Source: Lutibacter sp. A80 (lineage in GTDB: Bacteria; Bacteroidota; Bacteroidia; Flavobacteriales; Flavobacteriaceae). Taken from it: a DNA stretch of 64,000 nucleotides. Below, in pieces: positions 62,901 to 64,000 of the stretch (position 1 is its first letter; every line of letters begins with the position of its first letter). Location of the stretch: assembly GCF_022429645.1 (NCBI RefSeq), contig NZ_CP092480.1, forward strand, positions 3,206,501 to 3,270,500. The letters run 5' to 3'. A program made the position numbers and the translations under genes. The notes beneath the pieces were generated by a model. The model was not told the origin of the DNA. It did no database searches and saw nothing but the letters and a program-made list of their open reading frames with translations.

Positions 62901-63533
62901 ATGTATCTACTTTCAAAAGATTTAGTTTTTCCACCAGTACATTTAGCTAATAAAGATGGGATACTAGCAGTAGGAGGCGACTTATCTTTAGAGCGTTTGT
63001 TGTTAGCTTATAAAAGTGGAATTTTCCCTTGGTACAATCCTGGAGAGCCCATTATTTGGTACAGTCCAAAAGAGCGAATGGTGTTGTTTCCAAAAGATTT
63101 AAAAGTTTCTAAAAGTATGAGACAGCTTATTAAAAAAGATATGTTTAAAGTTACTTTTAATCAAAATTTTGAAGCGGTAATTTCAAATTGTAAAACCATT
63201 GAAAGAGAGGGGCAAGGTGGAACTTGGATTACCGATGAAATGCAAGAAGCTTATATAAATCTTCATAAGCAAGGTATTGCAAAATCGGTAGAAGTATGGC
63301 TTGGAGAGGAATTAGTTGGTGGTTTGTATGGTGTTGATTTGGGCTCTGTTTTTTGTGGAGAAAGCATGTTTAGTAAAGTAAGTAATACTTCAAAATTAGC
63401 GTTTATTTATTTAGTTCAAAAACTGGAGAAAGAAAAATATAAATTAATAGACTGTCAGGTTTATAATCCGCATTTAGAAAGTTTAGGAGCTGATGAAATT
63501 TCTAGAGAAGAATTTTTGAAGTATTTAAAATAG
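62901..63533 (+). CDS. aat: leucyl/phenylalanyl-tRNA--protein transferase
   Basis: 210 residues, full length. The family core is FPWYNPGEPIIWYSPKERMVLFP, with EGQGGTWITDEMQEAYINLHKQGIAKSVEVW and GGLYGVDLGSVFCGESMFS after it. It adds Leu or Phe to N-terminal Arg or Lys for the N-end rule pathway. Its start at 62901 follows the palindromic repeat by 38 bp. It is followed by the MazG-like gene at 63590. Confidence 0.95.
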   Translation: MYLLSKDLVFPPVHLANKDGILAVGGDLSLERLLLAYKSGIFPWYNPGEPIIWYSPKERMVLFPKDLKVSKSMRQLIKKDMFKVTFNQNFEAVISNCKTIEREGQGGTWITDEMQEAYINLHKQGIAKSVEVWLGEELVGGLYGVDLGSVFCGESMFSKVSNTSKLAFIYLVQKLEKEKYKLIDCQVYNPHLESLGADEISREEFLKYLK

Positions 63534-63589
63534 ATAGTTATTTTAAGAACTTCATTACCTTTGTTTGATCTTTAATAAAATATTACATA

Positions 63590-63916
63590 ATGGATATAAA
63601 AAATGCACAAAAAGCTGTTGATAGTTGGATAAAGGAACATGGTGTTCGTTATTTTAATGAATTAACAAATATGGCTCAGTTAACAGAAGAAGTTGGTGAA
63701 GTGGCTCGTATTATTGCTCGTAGATACGGGGAGCAAAGTGAAAAGGAAAGTGATAAAAACAAAGATTTAGGAGAAGAATTAGCTGATGTTGTTTTTGTGG
63801 TATTATGTTTAGCCAACCAAACAGGAATTGATTTACAAGCAGCGTTTGATAAAAAAATGGATATTAAAACAGAGCGAGATCACGATCGTCATCATAATAA
63901 TAAAAAATTAAAGTAA
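63590..63916 (+). CDS. MazG-like nucleotide pyrophosphohydrolase
   Basis: 108 residues. MAQLTEEVGEVARIIARRYGEQ and DLGEELADVVFVVLCLANQ give the metal-binding ExxxE/ExxD pattern of the MazG superfamily. TERDHDRHHNN closes the protein with a His-rich tail. It differs clearly from the first MazG-like protein (386-772), which has a longer C-terminus, so they are not recent duplicates. Substrate is probably a damaged or surplus NTP. It is 2 bp before the next gene. Confidence 0.85.
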   Translation: MDIKNAQKAVDSWIKEHGVRYFNELTNMAQLTEEVGEVARIIARRYGEQSEKESDKNKDLGEELADVVFVVLCLANQTGIDLQAAFDKKMDIKTERDHDRHHNNKKLK

Positions 63917-63917
63917 T

Positions 63918-64000
63918 ATGAATCAATATAAAAATGCAACCTTTTTAGATTTAACACTAAGGTTTGGTGCTGGTTTTTTAGTGTTATTTTCAATAGTAAA
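63918..64000 (+). CDS. partial gene at the right edge, likely membrane protein
   Basis: Only 27 residues are visible: MNQYKNATFLDLTLR followed by FGAGFLVLFSIV, the start of a hydrophobic helix. The ATG lies 1 bp after the MazG-like stop codon, so it is coupled to that gene. The family cannot be named from this. Confidence 0.5.
   Translation, partial: MNQYKNATFLDLTLRFGAGFLVLFSIV

Overview
This window is AT-rich chromosomal DNA from a member of the Bacteroidota, almost certainly Flavobacteriaceae (a marine genus such as Lutibacter or Polaribacter would fit, but the genus is a guess). The reasons are promoters of the TTG-N19-21-TAnnTTTG type, TonB receptors with N-terminal carboxypeptidase-regulatory domains, a type IX secretion (T9SS) type B sorting domain, and PorP/SprF and PorE-like partners. 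I see no rRNA, tRNA, CRISPR array, phage or insertion sequence. Coding density is high.

Layout. 1-2000: the 5' part of an M13 peptidase, a MazG-like hydrolase and ruvB. 2000-10570: a sulfide-handling island with two SulP transporters, a persulfide dioxygenase-rhodanese fusion, a rhodanese lipoprotein, a haem-motif lipoprotein, a sulfide:quinone reductase, a previously overlooked 54-residue microprotein, an HMA protein and a DUF2892 protein. Three of its promoters carry the same 16-bp palindrome at the same distance from the -7 box, which looks like one regulon. 10570-15570: a TPP riboswitch in front of a TonB receptor, next to arfB, a NadR-like kinase, pnuC and a phosphopantetheinyl transferase. 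15650-24080: ahcY, a lipase/GDPD fusion, a second TonB receptor, a serine hydrolase and a DMT exporter. 24080-37800: mostly leftward housekeeping genes (comM, an acylase-LacI pair, DinB, ppc, tilS, pabB, lpd).

38300-54230: a surface-adhesin operon. A small secreted protein is followed by a 4165-residue protein with a VWA domain, 24 apparently identical 249-bp repeats, then 7 and 6 copies of two related repeats, and a T9SS type B signal. PorP/SprF and PorE-like partners follow directly. Downstream lie a CAP-domain lipoprotein and a tiny peptide gene. A frameshifted relative of that peptide seems to sit 3 kb away.

55400-64000: a leftward M3 peptidase, purEK and a Rieske-like lipoprotein that has lost its histidine ligands; then rightward greA and a HIT protein, a leftward histidine kinase, and rightward DUF3127, aat, a second MazG-like protein and the start of a membrane protein. 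Three copies of a dispersed imperfect palindrome lie between genes; two share a terminal inverted repeat and also resemble terminators.
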